Shown: one piece after another, positions 34,753-45,051 of the stretch | Position numbering within the stretch: the stretch's first letter is position 1 | How the letters are laid out: each line of letters opens with the position of its first letter | From: Desmodesmus armatus | Taxonomy: Eukaryota; Chlorophyta; Chlorophyceae; Sphaeropleales; Scenedesmaceae | Reading direction: 5' to 3' | Assembly (NCBI GenBank): GCA_007449985.2 | Contig: VIIQ02000643.1 | Location: 472,001 to 536,000 of the forward strand | Length of the DNA stretch: 64,000 bases | The notes under the pieces: model-generated | Database searches by the model: none | What the model saw: only the letters and a program-made list of their open reading frames with translations | What the model was told of the DNA's origin: nothing | Translations under genes and position numbers: made by a program

Positions 34753-35865
34753 GGTACATTTGAACAGCAGATCAGCTCAGCCCACTCAGCTCGCAGTGCA
34801 CTCAGCAGCACCTGCCTGAACCACAGGGGGGCCCACTGCAGATGGCTGGTTCATACCATGGTAGTCTTCATGGTGATTTTGTTGCACACACTGTTCGCTC
34901 GTCACAAGAATCCAACGTGTCCCCAGATGCGTGATGCAAGGGCTGCAGGTGTTGACTCTGGCACTGTGCTTTTTGTCGAGGCGGAGAAAAACATTGCCGT
35001 GACCCAAGAAGCCTGCACCCCCCCCCCCAAAACACACATCGGCATGTCTGTCTGCTGCATGCATTTCCTATTTCACAACAGCATACTGCAATGCCAGTAC
35101 ACCCCCCCCCCCTGCCCCCTCCCCCCGCCACAGCATGAAGTCAGCGATGCCCCAATCGAGGCTTGCTGAAGTGTTCCCCGCTGCCCCAAACCCCAACACT
35201 ATCCTCACATGTCAACAAATGCCATTATGACACCGGATGAAACATTTCTGTCCAACACCACACTGTGAGGTGCAGTCTGCACCCAAACTTGCTTTACCAC
35301 GCCTCTACACAACCACGCGATAATACCACTTGTTCAGGTACTTGTTCGGAATCCAAATAGGCAGGCCTACTTGGCGATAGACAAGCTTTTATTTTTCAGT
35401 GGTGCCAGCTGCTTCTGTCGTGATGGCTGTTGTGCTGCACACTTCCCATCACTCACAGGCCTCTGCACGCAGAATCAACACGCTGATTTAATGTCCAGAA
35501 ACACTCTCTGACAGTATCATGCCCCGCTTGCACTGGTCTCAAACGGAAGTTAGCAGTACTGCTGGCATGATCAGTCCGAGGTGACGACAAACGAGTACGG
35601 ATGGACCTGCTACCTGTCAATAAATACTATTAAAAACAACCGACCACAAGCGTGCCGTGTGATCTTAGATGTTGAATTCTTCTACCTGGATCATGACAGC
35701 CCACATACTATTTTTAGGAAGCCGGAATTTCTCAGGAAGAGTCCAGGAAAGGATGAATTCCTGGGAATAGCTAGCTTTCAGGTAGGAAGCGCTTCCTGTT
35801 CCCAACTGCTTCCACACTTCGGGTTTCTTGTCATCCTACCCTTCCGAGCCTTCCTTCCTTTGGGT
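34753..35865. other. Unassigned; exon-like stretch at 35581-35781
   Basis: The frame at 35581-35781 (RVILDVEFFYLDHDSP...EFLGIASFQ) ends at a GTAGGA donor-like site and reads like coding sequence, but has no recognised domain and its phase does not match the GT54-like exon downstream. A ~130-bp segment at ~35264-35400 recurs at ~36547-36680 (direct repeat). Confidence 0.3.
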
Positions 35866-37000
35866 AGAGATTATTTATAACTGCCACAGGGACTTTTTCC
35901 AGCAAGGGGGAGGGCTTGGGGCATTCTGGCTCAGGAGCATGCCCCCATGGGTGGGGGCATTGGGCCTTGAAGACGGACTGCTGCAAAGCCTACGATTTGC
36001 CTTGAAAACATGGCAGTCTGGGGCCTTGGGGAGGGGGGGGGAGGCATAGGGCATTCCCCTTCCAGGCAGTGCCCCAGGGGGTAGGGCCTCTCGGGGAGCC
36101 TGCTGGTGAAAAAAGTGGGCGTGTCACTTTCAACTAATCCCTGCCCTTTCCTTGCTTTCCAATCCAAAGATACATGCATACTGTTGCGCAAGACGCATTG
36201 TTTACGTAGTTTCATCAATATCACGGACAATAGAGTTGTGTTGTGTTGGCCAGGACCATGTGCTCCCCCACACAAGGATCGCATCAACCCTTGACGTCAG
36301 TGCATCAAGTCCCTGCATGCCCTTGATAACAGTGCTGCATGCAGACACTTCAACAGCACCTTGTGGTCCAGCAAGTACAACACAGCAACACAGCATGCAA
36401 CTACTACTACTGCATGTGCATCTGAAGGCTTCCCTTCAAACGGTGCCTCCTGAAGTCAGAAGTCCCAACATCGCGTCGAAGTCAAGCAGCTCCATTCATA
36501 TATTATAGGAGAATAGGGTTACAAACACCACAGCAAGCAAAGTCACTACTGTGCGGTGCAGTCTGCACCAAACTTGCTTAACCACGCCTCTACACAACCC
36601 GCGACATTACCATCTGCTCGGGTGCATCTAATATCCGAAAGGCAGGCCTACTTGGCAATAGACGAGCTTGTTTTGTGCAAAAGTGCTGGACCTGCAGCCC
36701 TCAACCCTGTTTGGGCAGGGATTAGTTGAAAGTGACACACCCACTTTTTTCACCACGCTCCCCAAGAGGCCCTACCCCCTGGGGCACTGCCTGGAGGGCC
36801 CACCCTAGGGAGAGCCCTATGCCCCCCCCCTCCCCAAGGCCCCAGACTGCCCAATTTTCAAGGCGATTTGCAGGCTTTGCAGCAGTCCGTCTTCAAGGCC
36901 CAATGCCCTCACCCCTGGGGGCATGCTCCTGAGCCAGATTGCCCCAAGCCCTCCCCCCTGCTGGAAAAAGCCCCTGTGGCAGTTTCAAATAATCCCTAAA
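35866..37000. mobile_element. Long inverted-repeat element (~1.13 kb, arms ~270-285 bp)
   Basis: Left arm 35866-36142 and right arm 36715-37000 are inverted copies with scattered differences, for example CCACAGGGACTTTTTCCAGC against GCTGGAAAAAGCCCCTGTGG, and AGTGGGCGTGTCACTTTCAACTAATCCC against its complement. The 570-base middle has no recognised gene and contains one copy of the 130-bp direct repeat also found just outside (35264). Looks like a fold-back element; no target duplication resolved. Confidence 0.65.
36547..36680 (+). repeat. ~130-bp direct repeat, second copy
   Basis: Matches ~35264-35400: both have TGCAGTCTGCACC, ACCACGCCTCTACACAAC and GGCAGGCCTACTTGGC in the same order, with ~15% differences. 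Confidence 0.65.
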
Positions 37001-37666
37001 TTGCTGGCACCCCAATCAATACCATCCTTCTCGGTTTTTGGCCCGCATTTTTCGTGTTCTGCCTCCCCCTCGCCAAAAAAAACTCAGATTAGTGACGTCC
37101 AGCGAAAATGGACCTAATGTTCCTAATGCTACCCGGACAGCCCCCAAAACAGAATCACCAAAACAGGATCGCAAGCTGTGTGGTTGTGCTGCAGCATGTC
37201 CATAGCAGCCAGCCCGATTGATGCCTGTCAACGTTTGCTTGATCGGGTATAGTTGCAGCATTTAATGTCATACATGAAGCGTCTGCAGGGGCGGCCCCTG
37301 AGGGGCCACGCATTGTTGTGTGGGGTTTAAGGTTTAGCGGTGCACACACTTCAGGACACACTCGCGCTACTGTGAGACAATATAATCTTAACGAACCGTG
37401 ATTGACAGGCCTGCTCCGCGAAGACGTGCTTGTTTGTGGTGGACCCCGGCCTTGGGTTCCCGGCATGCTCAATCACTACTTGTACGTCTTCATCATCTGG
37501 CATGCATTTCAGAATTTCGCATCAACCTGCTGACCGTACGTGATGTACCAACATGAATTTCGGGCGGGGCATGGCATCCGGCGTCGTGCTGGTCATGTCT
37601 CTCTAATAGTGTTTCTGCTTACTGTTTGTGTGGTTTGAACGTGGTTGAGTCACACTGATCTCGCAG

Positions 37667-38532
37667 AAAGGCAAACAACATATTTGGAGATGTTGAAGGC
37701 AACACGAACGGCACGACCAGGGATCTTTGATCCTGTTTTTGTTGTAGGGATCAGTACTTGCCATAGACCAGGCGATGTCAACTACATCCAGCCAACACTT
37801 CACAACCTCAGCTGTGGGCTGCGGTCATCTCAGGGTGCCTACCCTCGTGTAGTTCTGTTCAACAGCGAGGTTCCTGCCACTCGCCACACAGTCTTGATGG
37901 ATATGCAGAAAGAAGATCCCGTCTGGCATGACTTACTACAAAGAGGGATGCTGGTCATGACAAACACAGATATGCATGCTGCTTTGCTGTTGGCCAACTC
38001 AACAGGGGGCCTGCCACCATCATATGGTGATCCACCTGAACGAATATGGTGGCGATCTAAGGAAGCCCTGGACACCGCTGCTACAATAGAGGCTGCGCTG
38101 CGTGCAGACACCACTGCAAGCCACTACATACACGTACAAGATGATATTCGAGTGGCAGGAGCTTTTCTAGATAAGCTCCGCAGTTTTCTTGCTGCCTTGC
38201 CAGAAGATCAACGGATGCGGGACTTCGTCAGCATGTACTCTTCTGGTGACTGTGAACGGTCTGTATCCTACATCAACCAAGGAACACCAGTAGGAATGGT
38301 CGCATTCTGCATACCAAGACTACTGGCACAGGGCTTGGCTGGTTACATCCGGCAGAGGTTTTTCACAAAGCCGGTTGACTGGTTGATGGAGGATTTTCGT
38401 GTCCTGCAAGGCAGCAGTGAGCATGTGATTGTGCCTAACCTTGTGCAGCATCAGGGTAGGCACAGCACCCTTGCTGGCAAAATGTATAACTTATCACGTG
38501 GCTCCGCCACCTTCCAGGCGGATGGCTGCTGA
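37667..38532 (+). CDS. GT54/PGAP4-like glycosyltransferase exon
   Basis: An open frame of about 288 codons after a possible CTCGCAG acceptor (37666) and ending TGA 38530-38532. It shows PVFVVGISTCHRP near the start (the N-terminal nucleotide-sugar strand of MGAT4/GT54 and PGAP4-type enzymes), SHYIHVQDDIRVAGAFLDKL (~38125-38175; the DxD-like metal/UDP site, here QDDI), and PVGMVAFCIPRLLAQGLAGY followed by FTKPVDWLMEDF (~38285-38397), typical of this fold's acceptor side. Predicted reaction: transfer of an N-acetylhexosamine or hexose to a glycan or glycolipid in the Golgi. There is no signal anchor or in-frame ATG upstream within this exon (the frame would otherwise start at TTG 37645), so at least one 5' exon is missing; 34589 is a candidate. 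Confidence 0.6.
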
Positions 38533-38853
38533 GTGGGACATGCGCAGTAGGTGAGGTGCATGTTGTTATTTATCCGCCATGGGGGTGCGAAAAATCAGCT
38601 ACCCCGCAACGCGACCAGAACAGCCTGCGTTTGCACCCGTGGGTAGCACCGCTCAGTGCAAGACATATGCACCGCACCTGGACATGGAACGCAGCTTCGA
38701 TGATTCAGAGTCCCGCGTTTCCCTCTTGGGGTCCCTGCTTCTGACAGGTCGGCGGGTCAGGTTCGGCAGTCGGCAGTTTGGCTGGCCGAACTGCGCGGCA
38801 ACGTCACTGCCCGCCTTGCCGTTGATAATACGGCGACTACTCTCAAAGCTTGT

Positions 38854-38858
38854 TGTAA
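38854..38858 (+). promoter_or_regulatory. TGTAA polyadenylation motif after the GT54-like exon
   Basis: TGTAA about 320 bases after the stop; plausible algal 3'-end signal. Confidence 0.35.
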
Positions 38859-41800
38859 TGAACGAAACATACTGATATACACCTCGCGCGCTGCAGCCTC
38901 TACTCGGTTGTTGGTGCAACCGATCTGTCGAATGTTCAGACCGATGGCCTGCGTGCCGTTGCTGGTCTGCGTTTTCAAAAATAATCATGCATAAGCTATA
39001 ATTATCAGCAACTCTGCAAGACCCATGTCGCAATAAACAACGTGCTGTGTTGGCCTTTGGGGTCGGCAGGTCATCACACCTTCTCACGCCCCCTGTGGAC
39101 ACTGCCTACAAGCCCCCAGCAAGGTCGAACCTCTCGGGCAGCATCTGCCCAGTGCAGCAGCTGGCCAGACTGGCATTGGTGTTTCTGCATGTAATCATGG
39201 CCCACCTTTCAAACCAGCCTGAAGTCAGCAGCATCTGGTCACAGCCTGCTACAGCTGCCAAATGACTCATTATGGTGGGGGTCCCTTTGGGGGGGTGGGA
39301 GACTTTGGCTCGCGTGCAGGCAGGGAGGCATGGAATCAACATCCAGCTTGGCAGCAAAGTGTGGCACCCCTGGGCTGATGCTGAAGATGACCACATCAAA
39401 CCCAAATGGACACCCAGTTGGAATACAACAAAATTGGTTGGCGGGCCAATCGTGGGGGATACTGGCGGATAAGGGGATGCAGTAAGAAAGTCACACCTCA
39501 TTCAGCACTTTACTCAATGTAAACCAGAGCTAACTGCACCAATGCCAACAGCAACCTACACATTACAGCAGCCTGTACCTGGTGTGAGCTGGACACCGTG
39601 ACAGCAAGCACCATGGAGAAGTGAGGCGTGGTGTGCTAGATGTTGATGCAATGCTGTGCATCAGCATCTTGCACACTGAAGAGAGGCAGCTGCAGCCACA
39701 GCCAAGCAGTTTCTGCTGGTGACACATACACTACAGGCCTGAGTGCATGAGAAGCTGCACAACTGGGCACAGCATCAAAGGATTAGACAGTGTGTGTGGT
39801 GGTGGCATGCAGTGGGACTCCAAAGCAACCCAGAAAAGAAGGTCCCACCTCACACAACAGGTTGCTCAAATTCCTGCCATGCAAGCTGCCACATTGAACC
39901 TTAGTAACAAACACTAGGCAATGTGTGCTATGCAGCACTGTCATTTACTGAGGCTCAAGCCTCCAGTATGGCCTGCTACCAAGGGGCTGGCTACACCACC
40001 CCCTCCATACACGCATTTCACCAAAATGCCCACCACTGACTCAAAACTGAACCAATGCTCATGAAATCCGGGGAGCAGCAATGGGATATGTTTGTCCAAA
40101 CACCCATCATGCCTGCTCTCTGATGCTGTAAGCCCAGGCAAAGCAGGGAAGCCAAATGTGTGATGGGGACTTTTCCTGCAGTGGGTACTTTCTTTCTGCA
40201 CCCCCTACAGCAACCAAGGCGGTAATGGCCCTGGTGCTTATATTTAGGGTGGAACTGGAAGCCCAAGCCAGGTCTTGCCTTACAATTGGGGTGCACCACA
40301 TTGTGCAATGGCTCATGCCTTATTATCAGAGTGTTTACGCCATGGGGTTTCTGCTGCTGATGATGTGCACCCACCCCACCCCACGCGCCACCCCCAACCG
40401 TCAGACACCCACTGCCTTGCTGTTTTTTGCGTAGCCGATGGCATGGCAGGGTGAGAAACGCTGTCAACGCCTCATACTATTGTTGTGAACTTGTGCTGGC
40501 CAATCAGACACCAATCAGGCTGTCACTACACCCCTGCTGCTACTGCTGCTGCTGCTAAGCCAACAGGAGCTATGACAGTGCCGCCGGACGTGTCGGGGCT
40601 TGTGAGCAGGTAGATACAGGTGTAGTAAAGCTTGTGTCAGAGGCTGAAGCTCAAACGAACTCTCCTTGGCTCTAAAAACGGTTCATCAGCACTTTTCACC
40701 ACGTTGACCTGATTCTGGACAATAGGAGGGGTTCTGAAGAGCTTAGTAAGCCTGCAAAATTATTTCAGAGTACCACAAACACGTATGCGTATTGATACGA
40801 CGCTCCTGTGCATGTTTGACAAGGTTGTCGTTGAAAAGGCTGAGCATTAGGGCTCCTGCTCCTTTTCAACTACAACCTTGGTCAGAAGTGATGTATGAGA
40901 GTTGTGTACAGTCTTGCCTGTGTACTCTACTGCAAACTTGTCCAAATTGCCTTTTCAATTGCAAATTTGTCCAGAATGACTTTTTATCTACAAAACAAAC
41001 TGGTCCAGAAGGCCTATTCAACAAACTTGTCCAGAATGCCTTCTGAACTACAAACTTGGCAAGGGGGCTGGGGGGGGGGGGGGTCAGCATGTACAGTGGA
41101 GTGATCTACTTTGCTGCGCCACGGGTGAATCAAGGGTGGCATCCAGGATGACAGTTTGTTTGAGGGGGGGGTGTTGTATCCTATATATTAAAATAATAAG
41201 GTGACCCCCTGGTGGGGACGCGCCAGGCAGGTGCAGGCCACAGGCACCCTGCAGTTGTGGTGAGGTTAATTAGGAAGCGTGCTTGCAGAGGCCTGGGGGC
41301 ATGTGGCTGCCCCTGCTGGGAGAAAAGGCAGCAGTAGACCCTTCCAGGGGCTTTTTCTCGCAATGAAACCCCATGTCCTCCCCCCCCCCCCCCCCACCCG
41401 ACTGGTTTGGGATAATCTACAGCCTCAGCGAGCGTCGGCGGAATCAGAGGGCGCCCTGTGGATGTTTACAAAAGTGATAACGGTGCATGTGTGAGGGTCA
41501 GCAAGCGACAAGCGGAGCTCAAGGACGTATACATTTTGGTGTACGATGAATGATGGGCTCACAACTGACGGCATATGCCGTCGACAGCAAGGTAACAGCA
41601 TCCATCTGTTGCAACATGCATTCACGCGCCGGAAGGCTCCAGTGAACACGTTAAGCACGCAGGATGCTGTCAAAGCTTACACATGTTGTGTTCAGCACGG
41701 GAGGGGCACAGTGCTGCTGCTCTGTTAGGGAAGGTCGAGGAGAACAGAAGTGAAGTGTGGACTCCACACTGTGGAGGGGAAGTCTGGGTTGGTTGGGGGT

Positions 41801-42689
41801 AGGAGTCTGGTTGTGTGAGTGTTAGGCAAGGACGGTGCATTTGAATGAGGATGGCAGGTAACAGCAGGGACGTGGGTGGACGGTGACAAGGGGCGTGCAG
41901 GGACAGTGGGTGATAGGACTGGGGACGGGGGGGGGGGGGGGGGGCAGAAGGCAGCATCAACAGTTGAACAGGCGGTTGTCGACAACAGGGTTGGACAGGT
42001 GGGCTTGGTTACAGGCACACCATTTAAGCTTGGGGCCGTGGCATTATGCCACGGGTGTCACGCTAGTCATACACTCCAAATTCACTTTATGGCACCACAG
42101 GGAGGTCGGTGCGCCGGGGAGGGGTGGGGGCACTGTAGCGACAACTTGAAACACATTGCGAGCAGAGTTGTACTTTCTCCAATCAATCAGATCTGTTGGT
42201 GACGTCTCTACTAACATCAGCCACAGCTACAACAGTTTTGCCTGACAATGCTGGCCATTCATTGCACCTGGAACCACCAAAGTCACAGGGTGTACTGTAG
42301 CAACACCGAGTCATTCAAAGCTTACAACCGCTCTCCATCCCACTGTACACCTTCTGCCCCTGCTGCCACAGTGATGACGTGCCCAAGGCCCCGATCAGTC
42401 ATGCAAAATCAGTCCAACATGCAAAATCATCCATACTCTCAGCCGCTTTCACTGTCGCCCCAAGGGTGCTGCTCATCATACTATGATGACTTCTCAGGGC
42501 CTGAGAAGTCGCACGCACCGGCGTCAGCTCCTGCAACGCAGGCCAGCTGGCCGCCAACATAGCAATCTGTGCTGCCTCTACAGTCTCGGGAGCCGTGTTG
42601 TAATCAACTATCGGATACGTGTTTGCCATTGAATCTTCTTTCCCATGTATTGCGCTCCCAGCAAATTGTGTGCCGTTGTCTTCAGTTGC
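38859..42689. other. 3.8-kb stretch without a recognised gene
   Basis: Many short overlapping frames on both strands, none with a domain or convincing splice sites. It includes a CA/TG-rich 1-kb part (39.5-40.5 kb), a minisatellite-like patch at 40925-41065, a C-run at ~41380 and a G-run at 41928-41944. Probably intergenic and old mobile sequence. Confidence 0.4.
40925..41065 (+). repeat. Degenerate minisatellite
   Basis: Five imperfect copies of a ~25-30-base word CAAACTTGTCCAGAATGCCTT with A/T-rich spacers. Confidence 0.6.
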
Positions 42690-43375
42690 CGTGTACACCA
42701 TAAAGCTAAGTTGGTCATAATTGAAGGCCCCGCGCAGCGGAGAAAATTTTGGCCATAATTATAAGAGGTCTCGCCAAACAAAAGGTGCACCAGTACCATA
42801 AAGATAAGACACCCTGCCAGCAACGAAGGTGCAAAAATGGCTCAAATGCTGTGCAAACCACACAGGAGCACCACAGAAGCATCACACAGCATTGCGCGTG
42901 GTCCAAGCTGCTATTTTCTTCTTCAGCCCTGCTGCTGCTGCTGCTGCTGAGCGGCGCTTGCTGCCCCTGCCAGCCTGCTGCTGACCGGCGCTTGCTGCCC
43001 TCTGCTGCCTCGGCCTGTGGCTTGCTGCCGGTCACCCAAGAGCTCATTACAGCCCTGGATGCCTTGCTGGCGGGTTTGTACAGCTGCTTCCCCATGGGGA
43101 CAGCGCTGCAGGCACAGGATGTGATATGATCACTTGTGATGGGTCTGTGACGTGGAACGACCGCCAGGCGACATGACTTTGGCAAACGTGGTATATACAA
43201 ACGTATTAACCCACAGGCAGCGCAGAAACAGCGTTTCTGCGCTTTAAGGGAAATTTGAAATTTTTCGACCGTAATCCTAAGAGGTTTTCGTTGAAAAAAC
43301 TTCCCGAGCCGTAATTTAAGAGGTTTTTTTTAAGGATAAGTATTTATGACCAACTTAGCTATATGGTGTATACGG
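42690..43375. mobile_element. Non-autonomous TIR element (~0.68 kb)
   Basis: Near-perfect inverted ends: CCGTGTACACCATAAAGCTA plus AGTTGGTCATAA at 42690-42720, and the complement (with CCGTATACACCATATAGC) at 43345-43375, two or three mismatches in ~31 bases. The word TAAGAGGT recurs near both ends (42760, 43281, 43318). No transposase. Target duplication not resolved. Confidence 0.65.
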
Positions 43376-43970
43376 TGCCCATACTTGTCTCAAAGTCCCC
43401 CACGCCATCCCAACTCTTTCCCATGCTGCCTCTTGGCCATCTTTGCCCCAATGCTGCCCCAGGTATATCTGTACTGCCCCCATGCTCCCCCTTTTTCAAC
43501 GCACCGCCCTTCCAGACCCTGCCTGCAATCAACTGCACCTGCTTCCTGCCATGCCAAAGTCACCAAGACTCTCCTTGTAGTGCTGCACGTGTCCTGCAAG
43601 GACCCCTTACATGAGCTGTGTTGTGTACACAACACAGTGCTTTTGCCTTCCGTCAAAGCTGCATGCTGTCTACTTTCTGCCTGTAGTGCTTGCAGGCTGT
43701 GCTGAACCGTAAAGTGAGATGACAATGCGTGCTACTTCAATCCTTAGCGGACACTTTGAGGATGCTCGAACACTGCATGTAGGTTAGTCATCAGCTGTGC
43801 CGTGAGATGATGCTCCACACCAACCACACTCCATACGTTTCTTATGTGTTTGTGCGTGAGCCGTAACGACTGGAGTTCAGCCCCTTTGCATGCACGTCAA
43901 CGGTCACATTATGCAAACGGTCACAACATCAGCCAACGCGATCTGCGCTAACAAAGTCCAGAATGTGTTG
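43376..43970. other. No gene seen
   Basis: Short frames only; no domain, repeat or RNA recognised. Confidence 0.35.
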
Positions 43971-44654
43971 TTCAGCCCGGCCGGGATCCCGGTGAAATGG
44001 GCTTTTGGAGCCCCAATATACAGTCAAATTTGGCAGTGCTGAACGGGCAAACCGGTCAAAAGAGGGTTTGGCACAGGAGTCATAGGGATGCGCCCCGGTG
44101 GGTTTTCCCGCAGCAAAACGGGCATCCCGGTGAAATTTAGACAATTTTGCCGGCCAGAACGGTGCGCTTTCTCGAAACGCCCCCTGCGGGGCTTCTGGGG
44201 CTGTTTGATCTGTTCTGCTAGGGACCAATTGATCTTGCAAGTACAAATCGCGAATCTGCCAATGAAGAGGCAGAATGACAATTATGATGCTAAAAAGTGT
44301 GGTGCGTGACCCGCATATTGCTGCAGCAGCATGTCAACACGCCAGGGAGAGTGCAAGTACTGTATGTAGTACTGATCAGTGACTGTAGGAGGGGCGTTGT
44401 TGCCTCAAACACTGTTTGTTCCACGAAACATTCCGGCATAGTGACTTTTAAGCCTTTATATACCAATGCACTACCATTTTGACATCTGTAGGAGCTGAGG
44501 GCCATGTTCTGGTATCCCTGTGAAAATTTTGGGGGCCACCGGGCATCCCTTTGAAAATAGCCGGTGGCTGTGAGCAGACCGGGATGCATCCCTGCAAAAA
44601 ATAAATGGGCTGAACGGGCAGCCCTTCGAGCAAAAAAGGCCCTGAAAAGCCCTG
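43971..44654. mobile_element. Non-autonomous hAT-like element, copy 2 (left end truncated)
   Basis: Almost identical to 33335-34021 in the same orientation (a GGTATGCGCCCC to GGGTTTTCCC change and a few point differences). The right end CTGAAAAGCCCTG is intact (44642-44654); the left CAGGGCTT is missing and the similarity begins at TTCAGCCCGG. The right end touches the first coding-like sequence of the transposase-like gene. Confidence 0.75.
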
Positions 44655-45051
44655 GTCACTCTCATCACCCACAACGGGGGCGGCAAGCAGGCGCCAGCAG
44701 ACAGCAAACAGGCTGGAGTGCTGACCAGCTTCTGGAGCACCCCTTGTTCAGGTACGGCCTTCAAGCAGCAGCTGGGACGTATTCCTCGACGTTGGGTACC
44801 CGGAACTCGCAGAGTTGTGAGCCGGAGCCCTGACGGGGGTGTTATAACGCCCAACCAACTTCAACGGGAAATAACGGTCCCAGCAAGGGCCCCTAACGGG
44901 GGTGCGGCCTGGACGAGCCGTTTGCCTGACACCGTAAACAGCTCATGTGTGAGCCTCGGAACGTGCACCCTCGATACGTGCGATCTTGATGAAAACGCCC
45001 ATGCGAGGTGGTTGAACTGCCCGACGGGCCCCCAGCGAGCAGCGGAGCGCG
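44655..45051 (+). other. Possible 5' coding sequence of the transposase-like gene
   Basis: An open frame (LITHNGGGKQAPADSKQAGV, then LTSFWSTP) starts directly at the hAT-like copy and runs to ~45098 in a frame different from the next exon. The L-x-x-F-W ending resembles a degenerate PIP box. It may be an N-terminal exon cut by the element. Confidence 0.35.

Noticed and set aside
42749..43129. A 126-residue secreted-looking protein (poly-Leu stretch)
   Set aside because: It lies wholly inside a TIR element, and the Leu run comes from a CTG repeat.
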